Assembly (NCBI GenBank): GCA_000231825.2
Contig: JH720349.1
Span: forward strand, 451,763-515,762
DNA: 64,000 nt
Direction: 5' to 3'
From: Tetrahymena elliotti 4EA
Lineage: Eukaryota; Ciliophora; Oligohymenophorea; Hymenostomatida; Tetrahymenidae
Below, one piece after another: positions 52,186 through 63,681 of the stretch. The notes beneath the pieces are model-generated. The model saw only the letters and a program-made list of their open reading frames with translations, was not told the origin of the DNA and did no database searches. A program made the position numbers and the translations under genes. Within the stretch, counting starts at the first letter, position 1; every line of letters begins with the position of its first letter.

Positions 52186-53154
52186 TCATTTGTCTGTTTA
52201 TAAGTTTTGCTAATTTTCCTAACTATTTTAAGGAATACCTACATGTTGTTATTATCCATTTTCTTCTTTATTTTATTATTCTTGTTATTACTCTCCATCT
52301 TATCCTAAATCTTATGTTTCCTGTTATTAGACCTTTATGTATTCGGAATTCGGATCAAATGTGAAGGCTCTATTTGGATGAAGAACTTCAGATATTAAGT
52401 AGAAATTATTTGATTTGCATAGAGGACACTGCATAATTTTTTCGGCATGACAATGTTAATGAAGTGGTTATCCACAACAATTAGAGTATCTTAAAAATCC
52501 TGTATTTTAAAGACAAATAATACAACTTATTGGTTCACCATAGAGTAAAATATCCCTATTTTATAAGACTAATTCTTCTGGCATCTAAACTTCATAACGC
52601 TGATGTAAAAGAGTTTTGAGATCAGGAATATTTTTAAAAGCGTCTTCTTTTACTTCTAAGAATTCTTAAAAATTATTTTATGCTATTTTATCTTGAATAA
52701 AGTCATTTGCATCTTTAGAATCATATTTAATAGCTAATTTTATACAATCCATTGCAGAGCAGTCCTTTTTAAATAATTATAAACCACCATAATTAAATAA
52801 TACTTTCAAACAATCAACAGCATCATAAACTGCTGCAACCATTAAAGGACTATGCCCAGATTTAGTTGGTATATTCATAATTTAAACAAATTTTTCTATA
52901 TTATTTTTATACTTAAGATAGGTAAGCTATATTAAAAATTCTAATATTTTAGGTGTTTTAAAGAAAACAGCATAATGAATAGGAGTCCATTAATTACCAA
53001 ATGTAGATATCTCCTCTCCTGGCTCAATTTAAAATAATCTCATCATTTTCCTAACTCTTTCTAAATCATTTCTTTTTAAAGCATGATATAAGCTATTTTT
53101 TATTGACACGTGTTACTAATCTGTCATTGAATTTGGCCTCTCGTTATTGTTCAT
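52186..53154 (-). CDS. Ankyrin-repeat RING-type zinc-finger protein, putative E3 ubiquitin ligase
   Basis: Single exon of 323 codons (322 residues), MNNNERPNSMTDQ to NLQTDK and TGA 52186-52188. The N-terminal half has ankyrin repeats: SLYHALKRNDLERVRKMM, QWTPIHYAVFFKTPKILEFL, SGHSPLMVAAVYDAVDCLKV. A linker (AFKNIPDLKTLLHQRYEV) leads to a RING-type cluster at about residues 225-265, CIICLQNTG...NCCGQPLHQHCHAEKIMQCPLC. This supplies C-x2-C, C-C, H-x2-C and C-x2-C ligands. The tail is Gln/Glu-rich. Ankyrin repeats would select substrate and the RING recruit an E2 (inference from domains). No membrane span. Confidence 0.87.
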
Positions 53155-54213
53155 TGATAAAAAAAAATAAATCCTATCCTATTATAAGTAAATAAATAAG
53201 TTTTTGATAAATAATTTAAACAAATATTAGTTATTATTAGAAATAATTAACCAGATTTTAATTTTAATCAAATCTTTTTTGATTGTGTCTACCCCAAACA
53301 CTGTCTAAAGTAATTATTGATATAAAAATCATTACTTGTGCCCAAAGGAAAGAAATATATTATCTATCGTTTTGTCTCTTTTAATACTTCAGAATCTTCA
53401 TTACTAAGGATTTTAATTAGTAGAAATATAAAAATAATTTTTATCTTTTTTAAAAAAGCATTCACAATTTTTCTTACTAAAAATAAAATGTGTTTAAAAT
53501 AATCACTATTTTTGCTTAAAAGAGATAAAAAAGAATCAATTTTAGTATCTCTATTAATATTTAGATAGGAGTTTATAGCAATTTTAACAAGTGAGTAAAT
53601 GAACATAATTTTTACATTTTAAGAATAAAATAACATTTTTATAACTTTGATCAAGATAAAATAAAAGTTATTAATAAAAGCCATCATGATGAAGAATCAT
53701 TATTTGTTGTGCAATTAAATCACTATATTATCTATGATTTTGTCTTTTTTAACACTTAGAGTTGTATTTTTTAACTATTCTAATTAGGAGATAAATGAAA
53801 ATTAATGTTTTTTAGTTTTTGTAATTAAATATTTTGTTTGTTGTCAATATTAGAATTTATTCTATTGAAAAAATATTTATTAAAAGATCAAATTAGATTA
53901 ATAAATTTAATATTTGTAATAATTTAGAAATAATTGAATGGTTTTAATTCAACAATAAATGAATCTATTGATTGAAGGTATTTAATAATAAATCCAATTA
54001 AAAAGCAAATAAATAAATATTAATGAGTGTTATTCTTGGACAACAAACAAACAATTCTTTTTTATAAAGTTCATAAGGTATTGCAAGTTATCAAGCCAAA
54101 TAATTAAATAAATATTTTAATATTAAGGAATAGAGCAGACATATAGCGTTTAGTTAAAAAAGCCATGTAAAATCAATTAATACAATAAATTGTTTTATAA
54201 ATAATCTTATTGA
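53155..54213. repeat. Intergenic region with direct repeat of ~115 bp
   Basis: Upstream region shared by two divergent genes. A segment near 53328-53440 recurs in diverged form near 53692-53815, with cores TATATTATCTATCGTTTTGT and TATATTATCTATGATTTTGT. A CAACAAACAAACAATTCTT motif lies near 54040. Confidence 0.6.
53268..53606 (-). CDS. Possible small protein, low confidence
   Basis: With TAA/TAG as Gln, an ATG at 53606 opens 113 codons to TGA 53268-53270 (MFIYSLVKIAINSYLN to QCLGQTQSKKI). It is hydrophobic in the middle (IIFIFLLIKIL) and has no recognised domain. It lies inside an intergenic region and overlaps the repeat at 53328-53440, so it may be a relic or a chance frame in AT-rich DNA. 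Confidence 0.25.
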
Positions 54214-55165
54214 ATGTAAATTTTAGATGTAGACCCAAAAACATAAAAAGGCTACTATTTTATGAGAACAGATGATATAGATGGAGCCTCTCCTTGTAAA
54301 AATAGATTTGCAAGCGCTTGTCAGAGAAAAACAAATCCTTTAGTGCCAGAGTACAAGCTACCTTCCCTCAGCAACCTGAATAATTCATAGTAATAGATAA
54401 ATAATACTTTTATTAGGGATAGCATGTATATAAAAGATATTGAAGGAACCTCAGCTAAACCAAGAAATATGAGTTATTAAAGAAATGTAGATCCATATAC
54501 AGAAATTGAAGGTAGTAAAACAAGATAAAGGAGAATATTTTCCAAACCTAATTATTAGTATGATGTATAAGATATCAATAAAGATGGTGAACACAAAAGG
54601 AACAGATCTACAAATCCTTTAGAACCTAGATATGACATACCAAATGAGTAAATTATCTAAACATAAATGAATAAACCAAAAAAAATATTAAAAAAAGGAA
54701 AAACTATGGGTATATAGAAGGAACAGAATCAACTATAAAAAAACCTAAAATTGCTTTTAAATAAAGATAAGCTAATTATAATAGAGATATTGAATTAGCA
54801 TGGGCTAATTCAGGAAATGAAAAAAGATATTTTATGGATGTAATTAAATATTTAATAATTACAATAATCAATTTACATAAATATTCTTATCCTTAAAATA
54901 GTAAAGAAGATAATTAAAAAATCCCCTAAATGTAAGTGATATCGAAGGTACTTCTTGTGAATAAAATAAATATAAATTTATTACTAAAAGATAATTAAAC
55001 CCTCTTAACCCTAACTATCTTCTTCCAGGTAAAATTTATATATAAAAAGTAGCATTTCAGCTTTATTTAAACTAATAACCATAAAACAATTAAATAGGAC
55101 ACTCAGAGAGATTAAACTCATAAGATGTTATTAGAAAGCCTTACTATAAGCATTAATAAATTTGA
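54214..55165 (+). CDS. DIEGT/NPLxPxY motif-repeat protein, possibly axonemal
   Basis: Starts MQILDVDPKTQKGYYFMRTD with a TGA directly upstream. The protein is built from recurring short motifs. DDIDGASP, DIEGTSAKPR, TEIEGSKTR, YIEGTES and SDIEGTSCEQ form one series. TNPLVPEYKLP, TNPLEPRYDIP and LNPLNPNYLLP form the other. An intron of 50 nt (GTAAAT...AAAAAAAG, about 54648-54697) restores the frame so that the YIEGTES copy is read, and a second (~62 nt) near 54839-54901 joins to the last pair. It ends YYKHQQI at TGA 55163-55165; about 280 residues. The alternation of DIxGT and NPLxPxY elements suggests a regularly spaced binding protein, for instance one that lies along axonemal microtubules. 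That is inference; I do not identify the family with confidence. Confidence 0.8.
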
Positions 55166-56268
55166 AATAAAATAATAACTTATTTCAATAAAAATTTACA
55201 CTGAATTTAGAAAAGTAAAAAAAAATATATATATACATATTAGTCTTTTAATGTAAAATTTTAAATAAATATTAAATTTCTTTTAAACATTATCACCAAT
55301 AATTTGATTATTATTTATGGCTCTCTCTATATAGATAGGCTCTCAAAAATAGTATCATTCAGTCTTTTTTCCAATGATATTTATTGTAAAAACTTTTTAA
55401 GTTTTCTATGAATTTGAACACAATAAAAAGTGTAAAATATTTCTAAAAGAAAAATAATAAAAATATTATTAAAGTAATCTACAAACAAATCTATGTATGT
55501 ACTATTTCATATTTTTTAGAAATATGAGAAATTATATTTTAATAAATATTTTTAAAGTTATGAATTATTCATTCGACTTCTTCTTCATCCTAATCATCTA
55601 TGTTTTCATTTTTGTTTTAGAAAACCTTTTAGATCTTCTAAAATTTGCCCTATTTAAAAAATTTATTTGAATAAGAATAGATTATGTATGAGTTTAAAAA
55701 GCTTCTAAAAGGGAAATAATTAAAATATTATTTAAATAAAGAAATAGATTTTCTATTTGATATTTTTTAGAAATACTTAAATATGCAATAAATTATATTT
55801 TAATAAGCATTTTCCAAAGTTAAGATGAAAGATATTTATTGATGTCATGAATTATTAAAAAATTTACTTTAATTAGGATAGAATATGTATGAGTTTAAAA
55901 AGCTTCTAAAGGGAAAAGATTATTAGATTAATCAATTAATTTTAATTAGAAAAATTTTAATGTGCAACAAATTTCTTAAAAATATTTTTACTCAACATTT
56001 ATTTTCAAAGTACTATTAAGAGATTCTTCTCACCCAATACAATAAGTTATTTTGAGGCTTTGTTTGTTTTAATTAGAACTCTATTACATTTCTTGTTCAG
56101 AAATTTATAATTTGTCTATCAGAATTTAACAATAACACTTTAATTATAATATTGTAGGAGACAGAGAGATTTACCTCAAATTTTTTTTGATTTCAAAACA
56201 TTATAAATTATTAATAAAATTTGTTTAAGATTATTGTAATATTGTTTAGAAATATTAAAAAGTGTAAA
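55166..56268. repeat. Intergenic region with ~200-250 bp degenerate tandem repeat
   Basis: A unit containing TATGAGTTTAAAAAGCTTCT followed by AAAGGGAAA occurs at about 55685-55715 and 55886-55915, with a more diverged copy near 55415-55460. A second element, ATATTTTTTAGAAATA followed by AATTATATTTTAATAA, occurs near 55510 and 55758. No coding sequence seen. Confidence 0.6.
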
Positions 56269-57015
56269 ATGGAGCATACAAAATAAGGAGAAAGTGACCT
56301 TTAAAATAATGATGTTCAAGATCAAATGAATAACCTAGATATTAGTAATCAAAAAAGATCTAGAAGGTATTAAAAATGTGTAGAATGTGATGAATATTAT
56401 GAAATAATTGATAACAAAAGTGATCATAATTGCATTAGAGCTTTAAGAGATAGAGTTACTTCATAGTAAGAATAAATAAGTAATATGGTCACAAAGGAAT
56501 AAGTAGCTGAAATTTTAAAAGGATATGTTCCTTAAGATGCCTTCTTAAACTTTATCAGAGCAACAGAAAAAAAATTTTCTGAACTTTTCCTGAACATGAA
56601 TAACCATGAAGAAATGCTTAAGCAATTTAAAAAAGAAGTAGTATTGAAATGCCCTGCAGGACATGTATTATATTAACTCACAGGAATAAGATTACATACA
56701 GTAACGTGCGATTTATGTGCAAAAAAGGCTTTAGATCGTGGGAAGTATACATAGAGATGTGAAACATGTAATTTTGATATCTGCGCTGCTTGTGAAACTT
56801 TAATTTTATAAACTAAATGCAAAAGGGGGCATAATCTAAATCCCATAAATCCCTAGGAATATGACCAAATCCAATGCAATAACTGCTTAAAAATTATTTC
56901 TAACACTGAAGAATATTCATACAGATGCAAATAGTGCGATTATGATTTATGTTAAAAATGCCTATCAAATAACTCATCAACCTCGAATAAAGAAAAAAAG
57001 GGCTTATTTTTTTGA
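56269..57015 (+). CDS. Cys/His-rich zinc-finger protein (DC1/ZZ/B-box-like modules)
   Basis: Single exon of 249 codons (248 residues), MEHTKQGESDLQ to KKGLFF and TGA 57013-57015. An N-terminal C-x2-C...H-x3-C finger (CVECDEYYEIIDNKSDHNC) comes first, then a helical linker (NMVTKEQVAEILKGYVPQDA). The second half has two repeated zinc modules. The first is LKCPAGHVLYQLTG..CDLC..RCETCNFDICAACE and the second CKRGHNLNPIN..QCNNCLKII..YRCKQCDYDLCQKCL. The pattern GH-hydrophobic, C-x2-C, RC-x2-CDxDLC-x2-C is that of DC1/ZZ-type fingers that bind peptides. No catalytic domain is present. Sequence shows zinc binding; the biological role is unknown. Confidence 0.85.
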
Positions 57016-57729
57016 AAATGTTTTTTATTTGAAATAATAAATATTATTTTTCTATTTATTTTGTTTTCTTTAAATAATCTTAAATGTAAATTTTGTAAAG
57101 TATGTATGGATCAAGTAAATTAAAAAACAATTCTGATGTTTATCTTTATTAATATCATACTAATAATCTTAATTAATTAAAGTTTTATCAATAATATAAC
57201 TTCACATTTACTAAAGAAATATGTAGAAGTATGCTTTTCTATTAATTTTACTCTTTATTTTTGACAAGGGTTTTATTCTTAGACAAATTATTTTTTTAGT
57301 TTTACTTTTGTAATAGAGTATTTTTAATTGATAAAGAAAGTTTTTTTCATTTTGAAACTGAATATAAAATAAATTTCATTAACTAACTGAACAATTAAAA
57401 TCAAAAGTGTCAAAGTTTTTTCTCCCTCATCCATTAATTTATTTAAATAAACTTAAAATGCACTTTAGGTTAGTAATATTAAAAAATAAAAAAGTAAAGA
57501 AAAAAGAGTTTAATGATTGTTTATTTGAGAAAAAACAATTTTAGTTCAAAAAAAGTGGAGGAATGAATAAGAAAATGGATAAAAACTGTCTAAAATAATA
57601 CAATATTTTATACAGACAAACACAAGCGCAAGAATAAGTGACATTTATATTAATTAACTAATTGGGGAAGTATTTATTGAAGTATAATATGTAAAATGAT
57701 GCAGGATGAATTTCAGTTCAGTTATTCAA
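57016..57729. other. Convergent intergenic region
   Basis: 0.7 kb, AT-rich, between two convergent 3' ends. Nothing recognised. Confidence 0.5.
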
Positions 57730-58971
57730 TCAATTTTTTTCAAGACTGACAAAGAAACGTGTTCCAGTTAAAATATCTAATTCTTCCTTGATACTCACAC
57801 TTTCATCAACAAGAATTTATATCTTTTTTATTTAGAAATAAAATTAATTTAATTTGAATTTATATAATACAATTAATTAAATTACTCTTTCTTTCACTTT
57901 GTCAAGGATAGCAGGAGTACATCTATCTACTAAGTACTCTTCAAATTAAGAGTATGGGATTCTACGCTCAGCTTAGACAACCTTAACTAAATTGCTAAAG
58001 AATAATTCTGATTCTTCTTAAATGAGCATTTCTTACTTTGGCATGCTCAATTAGGGAGTACCTTAGTCAGAATATTTATTATTATATACATTTTATTTAG
58101 ATTCAGAATCTAATTGTCCTTGATCTTATGGAAGAGATTCTAATTCTACTTCTTAAATCTCAAGATTAACATCTTTTTAAACTTATATTTAATTTTGTTC
58201 TTCTAATAGTTATTACTTTTCATTTGTTAATTCATCAAAATATTTATTTTTTGCAAAAATTTCTTCATTGCTGCTAAGTAAGCTTGTTTGTCCTTAGGCT
58301 TTCAAAATAAAAAATTTAGCAGAAGCAACAGCTAAAAAACAAGCAAGAGAAATGAATACTATGATCAAAATTTTCTTCAAGGTTGAGCCAGATGATTTGT
58401 TTTGTTGTAATTAACTATTTTAGCTTAATTACTCGCTTAAAGCTTATTCACTTTTTTAACTACTAGCACTCAGTTCTTCCTTTATGCTACTATTGCTCAA
58501 TCTTTTACTAACAGAACTTTCTTTACTGAGAATACCGCTCTTTTAAGATAGGCAATCTTCTTCAATGATAGAATAATCTTATTTACTAATACTGCTCTTC
58601 TTGAGTTAAGATTCATCAAGCTTATCGTTGTTTCTAGAAAGTCTAATTTCTGATTTACCTTATTCTTTTTCAGAAAAATGAGAGCTTACTGAGAGTTTCT
58701 TTTCACTTAAAAATGAGTTTTTCATAGTATTTTCTACAAAACTTCTTCTCATGTTTGTTGAGTCTCCTAAAATTTGAGAAGATTATCCAAATGATCTATG
58801 AGAGAGTTCAGAAATTTGAGCAGGACATGACTGACGCTTTTTGCTGTCATTCATAAAGCTTGGAATTCTAATCAATTCGAATTAAAAAAATGTAAAATGA
58901 TAAGAAGCGTTTTAGAAAAATGCAAAAAAGCAAAGAATTTACTGATTTTCGTCAACACGGAGGAAAGACAT
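57730..58971 (-). CDS. Single-pass membrane protein, Ser-rich cytosolic head
   Basis: Function not recognised. The first exon encodes MSFLRVDENQ; a ~85-nt intron (GTAAATTC...TTGATTAG) joins it to IPSFMNDSKKRQSC. The first ~190 residues are Ser/Lys/Glu-rich with recurrent SSxSK-type sequences (SSVSKRLSNSSIKEELSASS), likely phosphorylated. One hydrophobic helix (ILIIVFISLACFLAVASAKF) lies at about residues 190-210, then an acidic, coiled-coil-prone C-terminal part (KYFDELTNEKQQLLEEQNQ). A second intron near 57833-57890 joins VKER to IQILVDES, and the end is FFVSLEKN at TGA 57730-57732. An alternative downstream ATG at 58854 also keeps the frame, but the spliced start reads better. Confidence 0.8.
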
Positions 58972-59510
58972 TTATGAAATCTATCTATCTATTTAAAAGT
59001 TCCAAAATTAAGTATGAATTTTTTGTTTTTGTGTTTATTATTTTATTGAAATTTATTTTTGATTATTTGTAATTTCAAATTTAAAAACTTAAAAATAGCA
59101 AGCAAGCTAGCTAAGAAAGAAATCAGAGCGGGAACATAGTAAAATAACAATATTAACTGCAAAATAAATAAAACACGATATTTTTAATCATTATGTGTAG
59201 ATTTGTTAACAACATAAAGATTTTATTCTAGAAGCAATAATTACTCATAATATTGACAAACAAAACTAAATATTAATATTACCCATATCAGTAGCTCATT
59301 TAGAGAGAGAGAAGATATATAAGTAAAAAGTATATTAAATAATCAATAAAAAACAAAGTAAAACAAAAGTGAAAGAAAATGAATGAAAGTTTGTTTGATA
59401 AACTCATCAATTTTTTATAAATTTTGAATTTACTATAATAAAATATTTACAAAGGACGAACATTATATCTTTTAAAGCAATTTTAATTAGATTATATAAT
59501 ATATTTATTA
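58972..59510. other. Intergenic region
   Basis: 0.5 kb of AT-rich sequence. No feature supported. Confidence 0.5.
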
Positions 59511-59903
59511 TCAAATTTCTCTTAGCAAAATATAACAACGAGTTTCATTTTTAATATTTTAGCTCATATCGCTTAATTTACCCCTCATTTTCATTACAAG
59601 ACCTCCATAAGAAATATAAATACTCTAATATTAATCAGATTCTAAGTCAATTTTAAATATTTTCCCATACATAGCATATGCAAATGTCTTTTTATATTCA
59701 GGTAAAAAGGATTGAGTGAGAATAGCCTGATATCTTTTATTTTGTTCCATTGGAAATAAATCAAAATTAATATCAATTTCAATTTATAACTTTTCGTTAT
59801 CTAAGATAACTCTCCAAGTTCTAATATATTTTGGTTCTTTAACAATTTCAGTGGCTGTGAAAGAATCATCCACTAAAATAGAGTTATTTGATTAATCTTG
59901 CAT
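59511..59903 (-). CDS. RPB8: RNA polymerase I/II/III shared subunit RPB8 (RPABC3)
   Basis: A common subunit of the three nuclear RNA polymerases with an OB-type fold. Single exon of 131 codons (130 residues), MQDQSNNSILVDDSF to CYILLREI and TGA 59511-59513. Family hallmarks are clear: RTWRVILDNEKLQIEIDIN near the start, FAYAMYGKIFKID in the middle (the YVMYGKVYRI block of RPB8), ISYGGLVMKMRG (YVSYGGLLMRL block), and the terminal RCYILLREI. At 130 residues it is a little shorter than the usual ~146 because the acidic loop between the two central blocks is reduced. Neighbours are unrelated, and being a core gene it argues that this stretch is ordinary expressed chromosome. Confidence 0.94.
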
Positions 59904-60473
59904 ATTTATTATTGATTTTAAATTAATTTTTTACTTTAACTCTACGTGAATATTAATTACTTTAGTATTTCTTTTAAAATATATAAACAATTTTTTAGAT
60001 ATTAAATTTCAATCCAATCATACATACATAATAAACCATAAGACAAATAAATTTTTATTTTAGCATAGATATATATAGACACTTTATTAATACAACACTT
60101 CATTCATTTACATTATTAATTATCTAATATTATTTTATTTTATTAAATAAATCATTTATTGTAAAACCTCATCAACTATTTTAGTTATTTTTGATTTTAT
60201 TAGATAAAAATACTTTTTATATTTTTAAAGAAAATCAAATTTTGAATTAAAAAATAAATAGCATTTTTGAGCCAATACAGTACATAATCTTGCATATGAT
60301 ATAATAGTAAGCAATTTATTAATATTTAATATATTTTAATTATTGGATTTTAATATTTTATAAATTCAGAATCATTACAATTCTGTATTAAAAATACTTA
60401 ATTAGTATATATTATCATTATTCAAATAAATAATCAATTAAATTAGTTCTTTCAATAAATCGCAATAAATAAA
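59904..60473. other. Intergenic region
   Basis: About 0.57 kb, very AT-rich. No gene recognised. Confidence 0.5.
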
Positions 60474-63103
60474 TCACATTAGCTATCCTATTATTTCCCT
60501 TTATTTTAGAATTTAACTAAGATAAAAATTGAAATATATCTAATAAAATTTACCATAAATTTTCATAACTATTATATCCATCAACAGGATAGTCAATACT
60601 ACTGATGTAAAATTACGATTTACTTTTATTTGAAATAGATTCACTGTAGGAAGTGCTAACACTGAATATCTTATCTATTGTAAGTCTAAACGCATCATCT
60701 TAATTAAAAATCGAAATTATAAATAAATAACATTTTAATAATATTTTTACTAATCATTCTAGGTATTAAAGTAGAAAGAAGCTAATTAGATTCTTCTAAG
60801 CATGGATTAGAATTTATTTCTATTAATGACACTTCTCCTTACTAATCTACCATAAAATCATACCCAAATATTTCAAAAGTATTTGTATTCACTCTTTTTG
60901 TTAATTTTTTTTCAGCTGCAACCATAGAGTACATAATACACTACTTTATTTAGCTTAATATGCTATCAAAGTTTATGTTTGAATTTTTCTCTCTTAAAAT
61001 TTCCTATTAAAAATTATATAATAATGAACTAATTAATTCAAATTAAAATCTATTAATTACTCTCATTTATTTATAAGAGATTATATTGCCATTTTCATAT
61101 TTTCCATAATTTTGAGAAGTCTTTTAAACTGCATTATTTGTCAAATGAATAAAAATATTATTTAAATTCTGTGAGTCTAAATTGTATATTTCTGATGAGA
61201 GTCTTATGTACCCTTCTCTAAAATTTATTAATTAAAGTTAAATGATTCAAAAGACAGATCTGAATATTAATTTACTTAAAAACATAATATTAGAGATCTT
61301 AATCAATTAGCACCCATATACGCATATCAAATTTTCTATCGCTGATAAGCAAAGGATTTTCCAAATACTTTTAAATAATAAGTTATTTCCCTAGAACAAC
61401 TTTTTTATTTTTGAGCTATTGATTTTTATTATTGTACTAGTCATAGACCTAGTTTTATTTATAGCTTGATATAACATCATTTTCATTTATTACTCCTAAT
61501 TTAATTAATTTATCTCTGATTATTCCATTTTTCCCATAACTTTGCATATATGTCATAAATTATTCAAGCTTATTAAAAAGTTTAATTCCTCTTCCTCTAT
61601 TCGTATCAGTAGGTTTAAGCAGCCATATATTTTCTAAAGCAGTTGAATTCTATACTGTCAAAAATAAATCAAAGAATTCATCCAATTCATCTGCCAAACT
61701 TTCAGAATCTAAGTTAAGCAAAAATGAAGAAGGGATTATAAACTATGCCTACTCATCCACAGTCTAGATAAATTTTAATAAGTATAAATTATTTTCGAAT
61801 ATATTATTTTTATATTTTTTAATTATTTTAAATGGATTGTAAAATATGACTCTTCATCCACAGTCTTTTTTAATGTAAATAATTGATATTTCTAGAATAA
61901 ATATTTAAACAAAAATTTATTTTCAGAATAAATTAGTAAAATATTTTGTTTAATTATTTTTAGTCTACTTTGTAGTTTTTTGATACAAAAAAGTTAATTT
62001 ATGAGTTTTTAAATGTTAATTAAATTGGTTTAATACCTTAGCATAGTAAGTAATATTAGTAAATAGTTTAGCTTTAGATGATATTTCTGAATGAAATTAT
62101 ATGTGGTTTGTACTTTATTTTTTGTTTCCTATTTTGGTTAACTCATCGTAATGGAGTCCACTGCTAGTTGGTTTCCATTTAAAATTCCAACTGGTAGAAT
62201 TTTACTTCATCTCTGTGATCCATGAGCGTTTCATTAATATTTTCTTTACAAGTTCAGAATTATTACCAGGTTCTACTACATACTAGAACAAAATAATTAA
62301 TCATATTGATTTCAATTAAGATAATTTACAGTAAACTGTGCTTTAGTTGAAGGTTATCTTAACAAAAGCAGAGAGTTCATTTTGTTCTATTGATCTTTAA
62401 TTAATAACGGCTTCGTCTAGTTATTTCTGGATTTAATTCTAAATTCCTAATTTTAAAAGAAAATACTTGAGTATTAAATTTCAATTAGTAATGAAATTAA
62501 CTAAAATACTTATTTTTTAATAATATACTTGACTTTGTTTGATTTTGGTTAATTAAACAAGGTAGTTAGTTATTAATTTATTTATAGATTTAAGTAGAAA
62601 ATATATTGATGCTTTAAATAGTTTTGCTGCTAAAGCTCAATTTATGAAAACAATTTATTTTTTAAAGAAATCATTTTTGTTTTACCTTTACGTTTTATTT
62701 TAAATATTTGGTTTCATCATATGAAGCCAATTCTTCCTTGCTGGCATGTATCTTTTCTTGAGATTTGTTTATTTTTTTCATTCTTATATCATGAGATGTT
62801 TAGAATCTAAGTCTTACTAGGTTTTCTTTGTTTTTATGATATTTAAATAGCAAATCTACATTTGATTGTAATAACGATTCATCATTTTAGGTATCCTTCT
62901 TTTCTTCTTCTATGTTAAAGTAAAGATTGTATTTAGATCTCTCATTTTCTATATAATATTTTTATTGAATTTAAGAGGTTTATATTAGTGCATAAATAGG
63001 CAATAAATGAGTTTTAGAGAATTGTTTTACAGGTTTTCAAAATATTATTTGTATAAGGACCAGTTGGTTTTTATTTTAAAGTAGAAGAGCTTGGTGTGAA
63101 CAT
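60474..63103 (-). CDS. Tubulin-tyrosine-ligase-like (TTLL) glutamylase/glycylase family enzyme
   Basis: ATP-grasp ligase that adds amino acids to tubulin tails, acting on axonemal and cortical microtubules. Starts MFTPSSSTLKQKPTG at 63103. A ~220-nt intron joins KQNVK to EFRIKSRNN, and a later one joins STKAQFT to YVVEPGNNSELV. TTL-fold motifs in order: MKRSWITEM, NFKWKP, NHIQFHSEISSKAKLF, NIWLLKPTDTNRGRGI (ATP binding), LIIQKYLENPLLI, RKFDMRIWVLI, LFKEGYIRLSSE, IHLTNNAVQK, FEIFGYDFM, SLIEINSNPCLE. All ATP-grasp residues expected by eye are present (K, R-G-R-G, D-R, E-x-N). The end after YPVDGYNSYENL depends on a last intron and is approximate (TGA 60474-60476). About 700 residues. Whether it makes Glu or Gly chains is not decidable here. 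Confidence 0.9.
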
Positions 63104-63673
63104 TTAAAGTTTGCTAGAAACAAATAATAAAATGATATTGTGTTATCCTTCAAAACTTTAATATATTTGAAATAGCTTTAATTATCTTTATAGAATCTTT
63201 TTAAAAGTAGTTACTAGAAAATAAAGATTATCAACTATAATTTTTTATATTATAAAAATTAGTTAATGGAAAAGAAATTCACCTATTCATTTAGAATTAA
63301 TTACTTTCTTTTTTCATTCCTTAAAACAATTTAAATTCACATTTTTTATTATTTCAAAATAATTTTATTTTTTTAAAATTATTTATTCAAAAAAATTTCA
63401 GATATAAATAAGCAATCTTATTCATCATCAAATATATTTATTTACTGAAGGCAAATTTTATATGATTCTCAGTTGTTATAAAATATAAATTAAGAATACT
63501 CAATTATAGAAACAATTTCAAATAAATAGTTATCAAATCAATTTTATAATTGTTTTGAATTAATTTAAACATTTCTAAATAAAAATTTTAATTCTTTTTA
63601 TGATACCCTTAAGTATTTCAAAATTTTTAAAGTTAGATCTATAAAATAACATTCTTTGAAATTAAACAATAAA

Positions 63674-63681
63674 TGTCAATA
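63674..63681 (+). repeat. Left target-site-duplication-like repeat TGTCAATA
   Basis: Identical to 63820-63827 and directly abutting the foldback arms. Confidence 0.7.

Noticed and set aside
52119..52364. Rightward 81-codon hydrophobic frame
   Set aside because: It overlaps the C-terminus of the ankyrin/RING gene on the other strand and its hydrophobicity follows from T-rich antisense sequence.
62340..62480. An alternative frame reading LDEAVINQRSIEQNE before the TTLL core
   Set aside because: It would need a less usual GTTTAC donor. The frame with EFRIKSRNN fits phase 0 from the first exon and a standard GTAAAT donor. Kept only as a minor alternative.
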